This document shows positions 62,301 through 64,000 of a stretch of DNA of 64,000 nucleotides, piece by piece. Position 1 is the first letter of the stretch. The number at the start of each line of letters is the position of its first letter. The translations under genes were made by a program, and so were the position numbers. This stretch comes from Metridium senile. Lineage: Eukaryota; Cnidaria; Anthozoa; Actiniaria; Metridiidae. The DNA is taken from NCBI GenBank assembly GCA_949775045.1, contig OX459097.1, forward strand, positions 11,640,764 through 11,704,763. The letters run 5' to 3'. The notes under the pieces were generated by a model that ran no database searches, was not told where the DNA came from, and saw only the letters and a list, made by a program, of their open reading frames with translations.

Positions 62301-63682
62301 ATTCCTATACCTATTCTATACCTCTATTCAGCGGCCAACCTCTGTTAAGCGGCCACTTTGGAAAGTCCCGAGGGTGACCGCTTAATAGAGGCACCACTGT
62401 AATAACGATAATGATCAAGAATATATAGCAACGACAATGATGTTGTAATCACTTACCCACTCAGAACACCAAGGACTAAGTTAAGCATAAAAAATGAGCC
62501 AATCACGATCAGGGATACAAAGTATACAGAATACAAATAGCCATAAAGATCAATAGATTGAAACGTCTGAAACATAAAACATATTCAAAACTCATTAAAA
62601 GAGTAGTTTCACATAAGCCGCTTCTTGTATGCTAATGTGTTTCTTATATGCTAATGAGGTCGTTGACAAGCAATATAACCAATTCACGTGCATATATACG
62701 TTATTACAATATAAAGAACTGTGATCTTTAGAAAGAAATACTTTAATTGTGTATCTATTGTACCAACGTATGCACGTGAATTGGTTATATTTCTTGTCAA
62801 CGACCTCATTACTATGGAAATCAGTAGACTGGTAATCATGCCTCAAAAATTCCGTCCACGTGACCAATTTTTTTTTGTACCATGTGATCGCTTCTGGTCA
62901 ATCATTTTGCTCAAAATTGGTCATGTGGTACAAAAAGACACACCCCCAAGGCCAAATTTTCAACGTACATTTAAGCACTCTAGTCAGTGATTTTCATAGT
63001 AGCATATAAGAAATACATTAGCATACAAGAAGCGGCTTATGTGATACTACTCTAATAATTGACTAGTGTTCATACACGTTTCAATAATCGTTGTCTCAAT
63101 CAAAGCTATAGTCCACACTCTGAGCCTGCAAAGGATGTCGGTATTTCTTCTCTTATTATCGATTTATTCATACCATATTTTGTAATAGTTGTACGTGTAT
63201 ATATATGACCATAACAAGTTCTTGTAGTGGTAGAAGATGAAACAAATATTTATTTAAAAAACGTGTATTAAATCACAAATTATATTCATACTACCGACAT
63301 CCTTTGCAGGCTTCAGAGTGTGGGCCGTAGCTTCGGCTGCGACAACGATTATAGAAATAGGTAAATACCTTAACGAGTACTTCAAAGATAAATATACCGG
63401 TGAAAACACAGTCGAAATACCATAAAACCTGCAGAAAACCTGCCGAAATGTGTATATCAATACTTACAAGATACATAATGGTAGTCCATCCCTCCATGGT
63501 AATACACTGGAATACTGTGATCATACTAAGAGCGATATTATCAAAAGATGTAATCCCTGAGTTAGGGCCTTCCCAGCCTGTTAAACATGTCTGTCCAGAG
63601 GGACATACTCGACCATGAAGGAAAGTTCGTAAACCATTAAACGGTGGCCCATCACATGGCTTTGGAGCAGCTTCAATTTTAG
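26919..63682 (-). CDS. Cav2: Gene C: voltage-gated calcium channel alpha-1 subunit, Cav2-like (5' end beyond window)
   Basis: Thirty-four exons, listed separately, run from the domain I pore to the C-terminal tail in one unbroken frame over 33 junctions, about 1470 residues. Domains I (pore and S6 only), II, III and IV are present with basic S4 helices. The selectivity loops MEGW, TGEDW, TGEGW and TGENW give the EEEE ring of a high-voltage-activated calcium channel. An AID-like motif ([15 protein letters not shown]) in the I-II linker should bind the beta subunit. The start of the II-III linker ([12 protein letters not shown]), the III pore STGEGWP and the IQ-like [16 protein letters not shown] resemble Cav2 (N/P/Q/R type) more than Cav1. 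The product would be a plasma-membrane pore coupling depolarisation to calcium entry, in animals typically for transmitter release. Domain I S1-S5 must lie right of 64000. The 3' end is uncertain: a stop at 29672, or two further exons at 27342-27486 and 26919-27049. Confidence 0.9.
27119..27252. mobile_element. Foldback element GTTCTC-ATCAACCTCAGCC
   Basis: AACCTCAGCCTTGATAGCGT and GCGCTATCGAGGCTGAGGTT are the arms, with inner TTCTTTAGAATTTGACTA. A one-arm relative is at 35546-35585. Confidence 0.75.
27342..27486 (-). CDS. Candidate channel tail exon (or exon of another minus-strand gene)
   Basis: Acceptor TTATATGTAATAG, donor GTAG|GTATGA. An open, polar segment, [20 protein letters not shown] then [15 protein letters not shown]. 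Phase 0 in and phase 1 out match the next exon at 27049. It does not join exon e34 directly (phase 2), so a linking exon would be missing. Confidence 0.45.
27500..28503. other. No clear feature
   Basis: Probable 3' intron of gene C. If the 27.3-kb exons belong to it, a small linking exon may hide here; an open piece near 27716-27747 is possible but unproven. Confidence 0.35.
28504..28718. mobile_element. Foldback element AGGCCCGGGCAAACGG, copy 1
   Basis: Ends GGCCCGGGCAAACGGTTGCA and TTTTGCCCGGGCC, with inner ATTTTGTTGAATGGCAATGT. A related copy is at 50649-50896. Confidence 0.75.
28950..29660. repeat. (GATGT)n microsatellite and degenerate flank
   Basis: Pure GATGT runs at about 29475-29620 with GTTTGTGATGT variants. 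The flank 28950-29285 is an eroded version. Open frames here ([10 protein letters not shown]) are artefacts. Confidence 0.9.
29685..29836 (-). CDS. Cav2: Channel exon e34: C-terminal tail
   Basis: [20 protein letters not shown], then [18 protein letters not shown]. Acceptor TTGTTCAG, phase 0. The frame either runs 4 codons on to TAA at 29672-29674, ending the protein, or splices at a weak AAG|GTACCC donor. A GATGT microsatellite follows immediately. Confidence 0.7.
29925..30170. mobile_element. Element with CAACATGTTGGGCCCGTT repeats, copy 1
   Basis: Three blocks of TTGGTCCAACATGTTGGGCC, with TTAAACGGGC at the outer ends in inverted orientation. A related copy is at 50896-51385. Confidence 0.65.
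30468..30765 (-). pseudogene. 3' end fragment of a second LINE
   Basis: Minus strand: [20 protein letters not shown], then [18 protein letters not shown], the same kind of tail as at 45.6 kb, followed by an (ATT)n tail near 30475. Truncated at the 5' end next to a C-tract. Confidence 0.75.
30888..30988 (-). CDS. Cav2: Channel exon e33: IQ-like calmodulin site
   Basis: Acceptor TTATTGCAG, phase 1, donor [26 protein letters not shown] resembles the Cav2 IQ region (G-K-I-Y-x-A-x-x-I-x-x-x-Y), which binds calmodulin. Confidence 0.85.
31051..31353. mobile_element. Foldback element TACACCTATTTCA-CGTTGTCGCAGCC, copy 1
   Basis: Ends TACACATATTTCAAAAATCA and CGATTATTAAAATAGGTGTA, with paired TTCACACTCTGAAGCCTGCA and TGCAGGCTTCAGAGTGTGGA. 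Other copies are at 37972-38180, 57838-58117 and 63069-63363. Confidence 0.85.
31650..32985. repeat. About 85-bp tandem repeat interrupted by a 1-kb element
   Basis: Unit: TTAATTTTTGTACGTGCTTT...ACGTAAAATCATCCGTTATA. One copy lies at 31655-31735. Two full copies and a partial one lie at 32786-32985. The element at 31737-32783 separates them. Confidence 0.8.
31737..32783. mobile_element. 1-kb inverted-repeat element with G-run
   Basis: Ends AGGGACTGGTCATTTATTAG and CTAATAAATGACCAGTCCCT are perfect inverted repeats, followed inside by a G-run and preceded by C-rich sequence. It holds a degenerate tRNA-like stretch near 32145-32205 and no coding frame. Confidence 0.85.
33006..33216 (-). CDS. 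Cav2: Channel exon e32: pre-IQ region
   Basis: [20 protein letters not shown], then [12 protein letters not shown] and an RNLMKRLWP stretch. Acceptor TATCAACAG, donor GTAAGA. Confidence 0.92.
33588..33862. mobile_element. Foldback element TCAGAAAGGGTTGAC
   Basis: TCAGAAAGGGTTGACACGGC and GTCCGTCAACCCTTTCTGA, with inner GCGATTGCACGACC and GGTGTGCAATCGC. Confidence 0.75.
34017..34113 (-). CDS. Cav2: Channel exon e31: EF-hand/pre-IQ region
   Basis: [20 protein letters not shown] then [12 protein letters not shown]. Acceptor ATGTTTACAG, donor GTATGC. Confidence 0.9.
34205..34580. repeat. GGCCGT(G/A) hexamer-type repeat
   Basis: GGCCGTGGCCGTGGCCGTGG and variants with GTCGTGTTGGTGTTG. Open frames on both strands are repeat artefacts. 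Confidence 0.9.
34775..35065. mobile_element. Foldback element TGAACATATTTCAA, copy 1
   Basis: CATTTGAACATATTTCAACC and GGATTGAAATATGTTCAAAT, with inner TTTGGTGTCATTCTGGGTAG inverted. The right flank GAATTGCTTGGGCTGCCTGT is shared with the element at 52840-53413. Confidence 0.75.
35130..35318. mobile_element. Tc1/pogo-like MITE, CAGTGGAACCCCG ends
   Basis: TACAGTGGAACCCCGCCTTA and TTAACGGGGTTCCACTGTA, with TA at both ends and inner GGCCACCC repeats. Confidence 0.8.
35345..35472 (-). CDS. Cav2: Channel exon e30: domain IV S6 end and proximal tail
   Basis: [19 protein letters not shown] then [20 protein letters not shown], the start of the EF-hand-like region. Donor GTAAGA. Confidence 0.95.
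35601..36780. repeat. ATT/ATC microsatellite with higher-order units
   Basis: (ATT)n, then (ATC)n blocks separated by CACAATCATCGTTTTGCACC and CACAATCGCATACCATCTTT. About 20 compound units. Long open frames of H, I and S are artefacts. Confidence 0.95.
36808..36964 (-). CDS. Cav2: Channel exon e29: domain IV filter and S6 start
   Basis: [15 protein letters not shown], with the fourth ring glutamate and N where A is usual, then CDP and CGS turret cysteines and S6. Donor GTGAGT. Confidence 0.92.
37136..37313. mobile_element. Foldback element GGTAGCCGGGCC family, better copy
   Basis: CAGTTCCCTGCACCATCTTA and CAAGATGTTGCAGGGAACTG, with inner TGATAGAGAC and GTCTCTATCA. Confidence 0.8.
37432..37628. 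repeat. 33-bp tandem repeat
   Basis: About six copies of CACTCCTGCTCGTTTATTAA followed by TCAATACATAAAA. Confidence 0.9.
37631..37767. mobile_element. Foldback element TAGAGTGCAAGCA, relative of 10806-10951
   Basis: Right end TTGCACACTTTTAATGTTTG and CTCTAG match the 10.8-kb copy. The left end is diverged. Inner ATAGTGCTAATTAGTACTAA is kept. Confidence 0.65.
37802..37893 (-). CDS. Cav2: Channel exon e28: domain IV S5-pore
   Basis: [20 protein letters not shown], then ALQVLFR entering the pore. Acceptor CTCCTTCAG, donor GTAAAC. Confidence 0.92.
37972..38180. mobile_element. Foldback element TACACCTATTTCA-CGTTGTCGCAGCC, copy 2 (degenerate)
   Basis: CAAAATCGTTGTCCTAAACA and GTAGCTTCGGCTGCGACAAC pair imperfectly with the family ends. 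Confidence 0.7.
38190..38918. repeat. (GATGAT/GACGAT)n microsatellite
   Basis: Over 700 bp of GATGATGATGACGATAATGA-type repeat running right up to the donor of exon e27. Confidence 0.95.
38923..38988 (-). CDS. Cav2: Channel exon e27: domain IV S5
   Basis: [20 protein letters not shown] then MQ. Acceptor TTTTTAG, donor GTAAAT. Confidence 0.92.
39065..39540. repeat. About 66-bp minisatellite, locus 1
   Basis: Unit: GTAACTGTGGATGCATCGAT, TTACTCAGTTATTTGAGTAA and ACTCAGTTGTTTTTGCAGT. About seven copies. The same unit forms the array at 58503-59163. Confidence 0.9.
39565..39687 (-). CDS. Cav2: Channel exon e26: domain IV S4
   Basis: [20 protein letters not shown], almost invariant in animal high-voltage calcium channels. 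Donor GTAACT. Confidence 0.95.
40085..40354. mobile_element. Foldback element GATCTTCCCATCCTCGGGAA
   Basis: GATCTTCCCATCCTCGGGAA and TTCCCGAAGATGGGATCTTC, with inner CGCTCGTTTCTCGCTC and GAGCGAGAAACGAGCG. Confidence 0.8.
40462..40545 (-). CDS. Cav2: Channel exon e25: domain IV S3
   Basis: [20 protein letters not shown], the domain IV S3 consensus. Donor GTGAGT. Confidence 0.92.
40725..40975. repeat. 27-bp tandem repeat
   Basis: ATGTACAATATTTTTGTTGT plus TGTTGTT, about nine copies, close to exon e24. Confidence 0.9.
41016..41123 (-). CDS. Cav2: Channel exon e24: domain IV S2
   Basis: [20 protein letters not shown]. Acceptor TTTCTTTAG, donor GTAAGTA. Confidence 0.92.
41150..41765. repeat. 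Purine-rich (GGGA/GAGA)n tract
   Basis: About 600 bp almost free of pyrimidines on the plus strand (GAGAGGGAGAGAGGGAAGGA). Long frames on both strands are artefacts. Confidence 0.95.
41909..42073 (-). CDS. Cav2: Channel exon e23: III-IV linker and domain IV S1
   Basis: [18 protein letters not shown] then [14 protein letters not shown]. Acceptor TCACTACAG, donor GTAAATC. Confidence 0.92.
42291..42591. mobile_element. Foldback element TATACAGTCAATTC
   Basis: TATACAGTCAATTCAAAAAA and TTTTTTGAATTGACTGTATA are perfect ends, with inner GGTAGCATGGGTAGAAATC inverted. Confidence 0.85.
42592..42870. mobile_element. Nested foldback element TAGGTGAGCGTAG
   Basis: Outer ends TAGGTGAGCGTAG and GTACGTCCACCTA. 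An inner palindrome GGTAATATAATGAAATTGGT...ACC suggests an element inside an element. Confidence 0.7.
43065..43266 (-). CDS. Cav2: Channel exon e22: domain III S6
   Basis: [20 protein letters not shown], then the III-IV linker start [10 protein letters not shown]. Acceptor CACTCTACAG, donor GTTAGT. Confidence 0.92.
43758..43858 (-). CDS. Cav2: Channel exon e21: domain III pore filter
   Basis: [20 protein letters not shown] followed by WP. The glutamate of STGEGW is the third of the EEEE ring. Donor GTGAGT. Confidence 0.92.
43894..44022. mobile_element. Foldback element GGGGCTGTTTATTTAAAGGC
   Basis: GGCGAGTTGTCCCTGCTAGC and GCTAGCAGGGACAACTCGCC form a hairpin of over 40 bp with ends AGGGGCTGT and ACAGCCCCT. 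Confidence 0.85.
44290..44344 (-). CDS. Cav2: Channel exon e20: domain III turret (55 nt)
   Basis: [18 protein letters not shown], between acceptor TTTTCCAG and donor GTAAAC. Phase 2 in, phase 0 out. Confidence 0.85.
44390..44757 (-). mobile_element. tRNA-derived SINE
   Basis: Read on the minus strand it starts with a tRNA-like head: GGCGTGACGGTCTAGTGG as A box and GGTTGATTCCC as B box. A body follows (its complement reads CTTGCCCAAGGACACAAC, a stretch also seen in other animal SINEs), then an AAAT-rich tail. It lies between channel exons e19 and e20. Confidence 0.7.
45024..45184 (-). CDS. Cav2: Channel exon e19: domain III S5 and turret
   Basis: Ends S5 with [20 protein letters not shown], nearly the family consensus. 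Donor GTAAGTG. Confidence 0.92.
45215..45614. repeat. CTGTCTGTC minisatellite
   Basis: Higher-order units of about 90 bp (TCTATGGTACAAGTCTGTAT, TGTCTGTCTGTCAGTCCATA). Abuts the LINE fragment. Confidence 0.9.
45615..46250 (+). pseudogene. 3' end fragment of a LINE (CR1/L2-like reverse transcriptase tail)
   Basis: The frame to 46001 reads [29 protein letters not shown] and [18 protein letters not shown], the standard C-terminal tail of many animal LINE ORF2 proteins. An (ATT)n tail near 46240 follows. It is plus-strand, inside a channel intron and truncated at the 5' end. Confidence 0.75.
46258..46660. repeat. CTGTCTGTC minisatellite, second part
   Basis: Diverged copies of the repeat at 45.2 kb. 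The LINE fragment lies between the two parts and probably inserted into one array. Confidence 0.85.
46679..46787 (-). CDS. Cav2: Channel exon e18: domain III S4
   Basis: [20 protein letters not shown], with a basic residue at every third position. Acceptor TTATTTTACAG, donor GTAGGA. Confidence 0.92.
46960..47400. other. Channel intron, nothing recognised
   Basis: AT-rich, no repeat structure noted. Confidence 0.4.
47418..47524 (-). CDS. Cav2: Channel exon e17: domain III S2-S3
   Basis: [20 protein letters not shown] then IDFTVV. Donor GTAAGTA. Confidence 0.92.
47575..47700. repeat. G-run of about 30 and (AAGAT)n tract
   Basis: G-run at about 47611-47639, then TAAGATAAGATAAGATAACT. The latter resembles the 3' tail of a retroelement. 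Confidence 0.6.
47706..47970. mobile_element. Degenerate foldback element ATTGTTATATAGCTAA
   Basis: Imperfect inverted ends around TATATAGC, with paired CCTCGGGA/TCCCTCGGGA blocks near 47900-47950. Confidence 0.45.
48418..48477 (-). CDS. Cav2: Channel exon e16: domain III S2 (60 nt)
   Basis: [20 protein letters not shown], phase 0 on both sides, acceptor TTTCTACAG, donor GTATTT. An identical copy with both splice sites lies at 63369-63428. Confidence 0.92.
48655..48810. repeat. (GATGAT)n microsatellite
   Basis: GATGATGATGATGGCGATGG and variants. Confidence 0.9.
48835..49420. mobile_element. Probable degenerate element
   Basis: Repeated CAACTTGTCTCGCAA-type words in both orientations between 48855 and 49065, and TTGCACCGTGTAATCGCGCC near 49385 echoing GTTGCACCGTGTAGCC at 48983. 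The frame at 48768-49178 has no recognisable domain. Confidence 0.4.
49445..49574 (-). CDS. Cav2: Channel exon e15: domain III S1
   Basis: [17 protein letters not shown] then [13 protein letters not shown]. Acceptor TTTCTCAACAG, donor GTATGA. Confidence 0.92.
49710..50121. mobile_element. Inverted-repeat element AGTATAAATACAAAGGTGAT
   Basis: Ends AGTATAAATACAAAGGTGAT and ATCACCTTTGTATTTATACT. Inside, a 38-bp direct repeat (GAAAATATTTTATTTTTTAA...) occurs twice at 49766-49842. Confidence 0.8.
50242..50480. mobile_element. Foldback element GGGTTTTCCGATTTA at a splice donor
   Basis: Ends GTAATAGGGTTTTCCGATTT and AAATCGGAAAACCGTAATAG. It begins right after the GTAACT donor of exon e14. Confidence 0.75.
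50487..50622 (-). CDS. Cav2: Channel exon e14: end of II-III linker
   Basis: Ends [10 protein letters not shown], like the conserved SLFIF-P-N stretch ahead of domain III. The donor GTAACT is followed at once by a foldback element (50242-50480). Confidence 0.85.
50649..50896. mobile_element. Foldback element GGCCCGGGCAAACAG, copy 2
   Basis: GGCCCGGGCAAACAGCTTCA and AACCGTTTGCCCGGGCC, with several TTCAACATTGCCATTCAACA words. Confidence 0.75.
50897..51390. mobile_element. Composite of AACATGTTGGGCCCGTT elements, copy 2
   Basis: AAACGGGCCCTTCATGTTGG and CAACATGTTGGGCCCGTTTA. A CACACGGCGTCATATTCATA-type insert follows, then GGTCCGACATGTTGGGTCCG. Confidence 0.6.
51511..52110. repeat. Tandem duplication of about 306 bp with hairpin
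   Basis: Two nearly identical copies (TGAATAATTAATGAGACATT...). Each ends in a long hairpin, GTGTTGTATCGGCGATACAA, with loop CGCGCGCCTTCGGCTTGCG. Confidence 0.9.
52327..52552 (-). CDS. Cav2: Channel exon e13: II-III linker
   Basis: Polar, Arg/Gly- and Lys-rich linker ([19 protein letters not shown]...). No domain is visible. Phases fit on both sides. Confidence 0.8.
52628..52808. mobile_element. Foldback element TATGTACGTTTCCACCCAAT family, copy 2
   Basis: CTAATCGGCTAACGCGTTGC and GCAACGTGTTAGCCGATTAG are the ends. Inner TTTCCACCCAATTCAAA is inverted. Confidence 0.85.
52840..53413. mobile_element. Foldback element CAGGCAGCCCAAGCAATTCA
   Basis: CAGGCAGCCCAAGCAATTCA and TGAATTGCTTGGGCTGCCTG, with inner ATATGTGAGGAAAAACTC inverted. 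The central part is unique sequence. Confidence 0.85.
53765..53801 (-). CDS. Cav2: Channel exon e12: 37-nt micro-exon in II-III linker
   Basis: Acceptor TTTTCAATCTTTAG, donor GTAAAT. It encodes [13 protein letters not shown] with the flanking split codon. Without it e11 (phase 2) cannot join e13 (phase 0) without a stop, so the phase requires it. Confidence 0.75.
54078..54294. mobile_element. Foldback element AGCCTGCGTCACATCC
   Basis: GCCTGCGTCACATCCGGGCA and ATGCGACGCAGGC, with inner TCTCGGTTAAGTACGTCTGT and ACAGACGGACTTAACCGAGA. Confidence 0.8.
54396..54663 (-). CDS. Cav2: Channel exon e11: domain II S6 end and II-III linker
   Basis: [20 protein letters not shown], then a charged linker rich in E, K and R. 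NLANAQ followed by an acidic stretch is the Cav2-like form. Donor GTAAGCC. Confidence 0.9.
54668..55257. repeat. (GATGAC)n microsatellite
   Basis: GATGATGACGATGATAAACA units, then GATGACGATGATAATGATGA. Starts just beside the acceptor of exon e11. Confidence 0.95.
55542..55665 (-). CDS. Cav2: Channel exon e10: domain II filter and start of S6
   Basis: [15 protein letters not shown] with the filter glutamate, then S6 [12 protein letters not shown]. Donor GTATCC. The split codon T|AC joins e11. Confidence 0.92.
55938..56116. mobile_element. Tc1/pogo-like MITE, CAGTGGTACCTC ends, copy 1
   Basis: TACAGTGGTACCTCTATTAA and TTAATAGAGGTACCACTGTA. Inner GCGGTCACCC repeats. Confidence 0.85.
56230..56351. 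repeat. (CAAT)n microsatellite
   Basis: About 30 tetramers with one interruption (CAGT). Confidence 0.95.
56502..56583 (-). CDS. Cav2: Channel exon e9: domain II pore helix
   Basis: [18 protein letters not shown] immediately before the filter. Acceptor TTTTCAG, donor GTAAATC. Confidence 0.92.
56740..56953. mobile_element. Foldback element GCGAATCACAAAACCTTGGG
   Basis: GTGCGAATCACAAAACC and GGTTTTTCGATTCGCA, with inner TCGTTGAACAACTCA and GAGTTGTTCAACGA. Confidence 0.8.
57260..57391 (-). CDS. Cav2: Channel exon e8: domain II S4-S5 linker and S5
   Basis: [19 protein letters not shown] then a hydrophobic S5 ending [10 protein letters not shown]. Acceptor TTGTTCTGTCAG, donor GTAAGTG. Confidence 0.92.
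57574..57822. mobile_element. Foldback element TATACACCTATTTCAAT-TTAACGTTGTCC
   Basis: TATACACCTATTTCAATTTA and TTAATTGAAATAGGTGTATA, with inner TGGTTGATCTGAGACCGATA inverted. Same termini as the 31-kb family but a different interior. Confidence 0.85.
57838..58117. mobile_element. Foldback element TACACCTATTTCA-CGTTGTCGCAGCC, copy 3
   Basis: CATACACCTATTTCAATAAT and GATTTTGAAATAGGTGTATC. Inner CAGTCCACACTCTTAAG and CTTCAGAGTGTGGACTG. It lies between exon e7 and the element at 57.6 kb. Confidence 0.85.
58140..58249 (-). CDS. Cav2: Channel exon e7: domain II S3-S4
   Basis: [14 protein letters not shown] then the S4 sensor [18 protein letters not shown]. Acceptor TTATTCCACAG, donor GTAATT. Confidence 0.92.
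58296..58514. mobile_element. Foldback element ACAGCCGTTCTCAGT
   Basis: CAGCCGTTCTCAGTTCACTA and GTGACTGAGAACGACTG, with inner TTGATTTTGTGCACG-like pairing. Confidence 0.6.
58503..59163. repeat. About 66-bp minisatellite, locus 2
   Basis: About ten copies of GTAACTGTGGATGCATCGAT, TTACTCAGTTATTTGAGTAA and CTACTCAGTTGTTTTTGCAG. Being a multiple of three, it gives long false frames. Confidence 0.9.
59211..59323 (-). CDS. Cav2: Channel exon e6: domain II S2
   Basis: [18 protein letters not shown] then [12 protein letters not shown], the domain II S2 and S2-S3 loop of high-voltage calcium channels. Acceptor TTGTTCAG, donor GTAAGTAC. Confidence 0.92.
59350..59845. repeat. (GAAT/GGAT)n microsatellite
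   Basis: AATGAATGAATGAATGGAGA, GGATGGATGGATGG and variants. Confidence 0.95.
60028..60200 (-). CDS. Cav2: Channel exon e5: linker end and domain II S1
   Basis: Basic stretch [17 protein letters not shown] followed by S1 [18 protein letters not shown]. Acceptor TTAACTAG, donor GTAAAG. Confidence 0.9.
60245..60895. repeat. 46-bp tandem repeat
   Basis: GACGATGTAGGGGTAGGATC, GGGATATCAATTCATATGC and AACAAAT. About fourteen copies, the first ones diverged. Confidence 0.9.
60957..61116 (-). CDS. Cav2: Channel exon e4: I-II linker
   Basis: Acceptor ATTCAACAG, donor GTAAGA. Polar, variable linker ([18 protein letters not shown]...). It is accepted because it keeps the phase between e3 and e5. Confidence 0.8.
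61180..61407. repeat. (GGAA)n microsatellite
   Basis: GGAAGGAAGGAAGGAAGGAA, ending within 10 bp of the exon e3 donor. Confidence 0.95.
61415..61530 (-). CDS. Cav2: Channel exon e3: I-II linker, AID
   Basis: [20 protein letters not shown] precedes [17 protein letters not shown]. The conserved G-Y, W and I of the alpha-interaction domain are present, so beta-subunit binding is expected. Confidence 0.9.
61608..61808. mobile_element. Foldback element GGTCAAACGGC
   Basis: GGTCAAACGGCTATGATAGT and TATCATTGCCGTTTGACC, with several more GGTCAAACG/ATGATAGT words inside. Confidence 0.75.
62113..62402. mobile_element. Tc1/pogo-like MITE, CAGTGGTACTTC ends, copy 2 with internal duplication
   Basis: TACAGTGGTACTTCTATTAA and TTAATAGAGGCACCACTGTA. 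The block from CCATTAAGCGGTCACCC to CAGCGGCCAACCTCT is present twice, unlike copy 1. Confidence 0.85.
62457..62566 (-). CDS. Cav2: Channel exon e2: domain I S6
   Basis: Acceptor ATGTTTCAG, donor GTAAGTG. Encodes [20 protein letters not shown], the typical S6 of domain I leading to GEFAKERE across the junction. Confidence 0.9.
62600..63055. mobile_element. Nested foldback element AGAGTAGTTTCACATAAGCC
   Basis: Outer arms AGAGTAGTTTCACATAAGCC and GGCTTATGTGATACTACTCT. Inner arms ACCAATTCACGTGCATA and TATGCACGTGAATTGGT. A further palindrome, CACGTGACCAATTTTTTTTT...GTGGTACAAAAAG, is inserted on the right. Confidence 0.8.
63069..63363. mobile_element. Foldback element TACACCTATTTCA-CGTTGTCGCAGCC, copy 4
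   Basis: CATACACGTTTCAATAATCG at the left. At the right CGATTATAGAAATAGGT runs directly into the copied exon e16 instead of the usual GTGTA. Confidence 0.85.
63362..63437 (-). repeat. Duplicate of channel exon e16 with splice sites
   Basis: This stretch repeats 48411-48486 with one visible mismatch outside the exon (an intron T changed to C, making CTGCAG). The 60-nt exon at 63369-63428, its acceptor and GTATTT donor are all kept. It lies 40 nt from exon e1, and its other side abuts the end of a foldback element. Confidence 0.85.
63468..63682 (-). CDS. Cav2: Channel exon e1: domain I pore loop
   Basis: Acceptor TTTTCAAG, donor GTAAGTA. Encodes the turret cysteines ([18 protein letters not shown]) and the filter [10 protein letters not shown] with its glutamate. 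It ends in phase 0. Confidence 0.9.
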
Positions 63683-63723
63683 CTTGAAAACAATTAATTC
63701 ATATAAAAAAATAAGTATCCATT

Positions 63724-63876
63724 CAAATAGCTGTTATTACAGTTATATGCAAATGATTTCAAACAATGGACTCAAATCGAGGCTTTCGGGCAAATCTATT
63801 GTTTTCGCCCGAAAGCCTCGACTTCAACCCATTGTTCAAAATCATTTGCATATAACTGTAATAACAGCTATTGCTT
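63724..63876. mobile_element. Foldback element ATAGCTGTTATTACAGTTAT
   Basis: ATAGCTGTTATTACAGTTAT and ATAACTGTAATAACAGCTAT are perfect arms, with inner GAGGCTTTCGGGC and GCCCGAAAGCCTC. Confidence 0.9.
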
Positions 63877-63902
63877 TACACAACAGCTTTCTTTTATGTA
63901 TT

Positions 63903-64000
63903 ATAGACCAAATCGGCTAACGCGTTGCTATGCATGTTTCCACCCAATTCAAATCTTTTGGGAATAAGTATGTATTTTTATGTATTTCAATGTCACGTGG
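63903..64000. mobile_element. Foldback element TATGTACGTTTCCACCCAAT family, copy 3 (cut by window end)
   Basis: AATCGGCTAACGCGTTGCTA and TTTCCACCCAATTCAAATCT match the left arm of the copy at 52628. The right arm lies outside the window. Confidence 0.85.

Overview
The window looks like nuclear DNA of an invertebrate animal, most likely an anthozoan cnidarian (coral or sea-anemone type). It is AT-rich, its genes are split by GT-AG introns, it is saturated with short palindromic (MITE-like) elements and microsatellites, and it carries a four-domain voltage-gated calcium channel gene plus an NLR-like NB-ARC/TPR gene of a kind common in cnidarians. The lineage is inferred from content and was not tested by any search.

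Three protein genes can be assembled by hand, all with matching splice phases. (1) Gene A, minus strand, 2332-5312: a TPR-like protein ending in a MYND zinc finger whose two halves lie on exons 1.67 kb apart. (2) Gene B, plus strand, 8291-21822, four exons and 1597 codons. It is NLR-like: DZIP3-type HEPN domain with an R-x4-H motif, coiled coil, NB-ARC NTPase, TPRs, right-handed beta-helix and MYND finger. Genes A and B are head to head, about 3 kb apart. (3) Gene C, minus strand, from beyond the right edge (visible from 63682) down to about 29.67 kb or 26.92 kb. It encodes a Cav2-like calcium channel alpha-1 subunit. Thirty-four exons run from the domain I pore to the C-terminal tail and keep one open frame over 33 junctions. 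Two more phase-matched exons at 27.3 and 27.0 kb may be its end.

Most of the rest is repeats. Intron 3 of gene B holds a broken antisense LINE. The 3' UTR of gene B is duplicated in tandem. A 1.9-kb foldback element lies at 23.2-25.1 kb. The channel introns are packed with foldback elements of several families, two LINE 3'-end fragments, a tRNA-derived SINE, long simple repeats, a 600-bp purine tract and several minisatellites, one of which occurs in two introns of the gene.

The most interesting item is gene B. It links a HEPN (possible RNase) domain to a STAND NTPase switch, with TPR, beta-helix and MYND modules behind, and sits divergently beside another MYND gene. This suggests an immune sensor/effector. 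A second curiosity is an identical copy of the channel's domain III S2 exon, splice sites included, inside the domain I intron 15 kb away.
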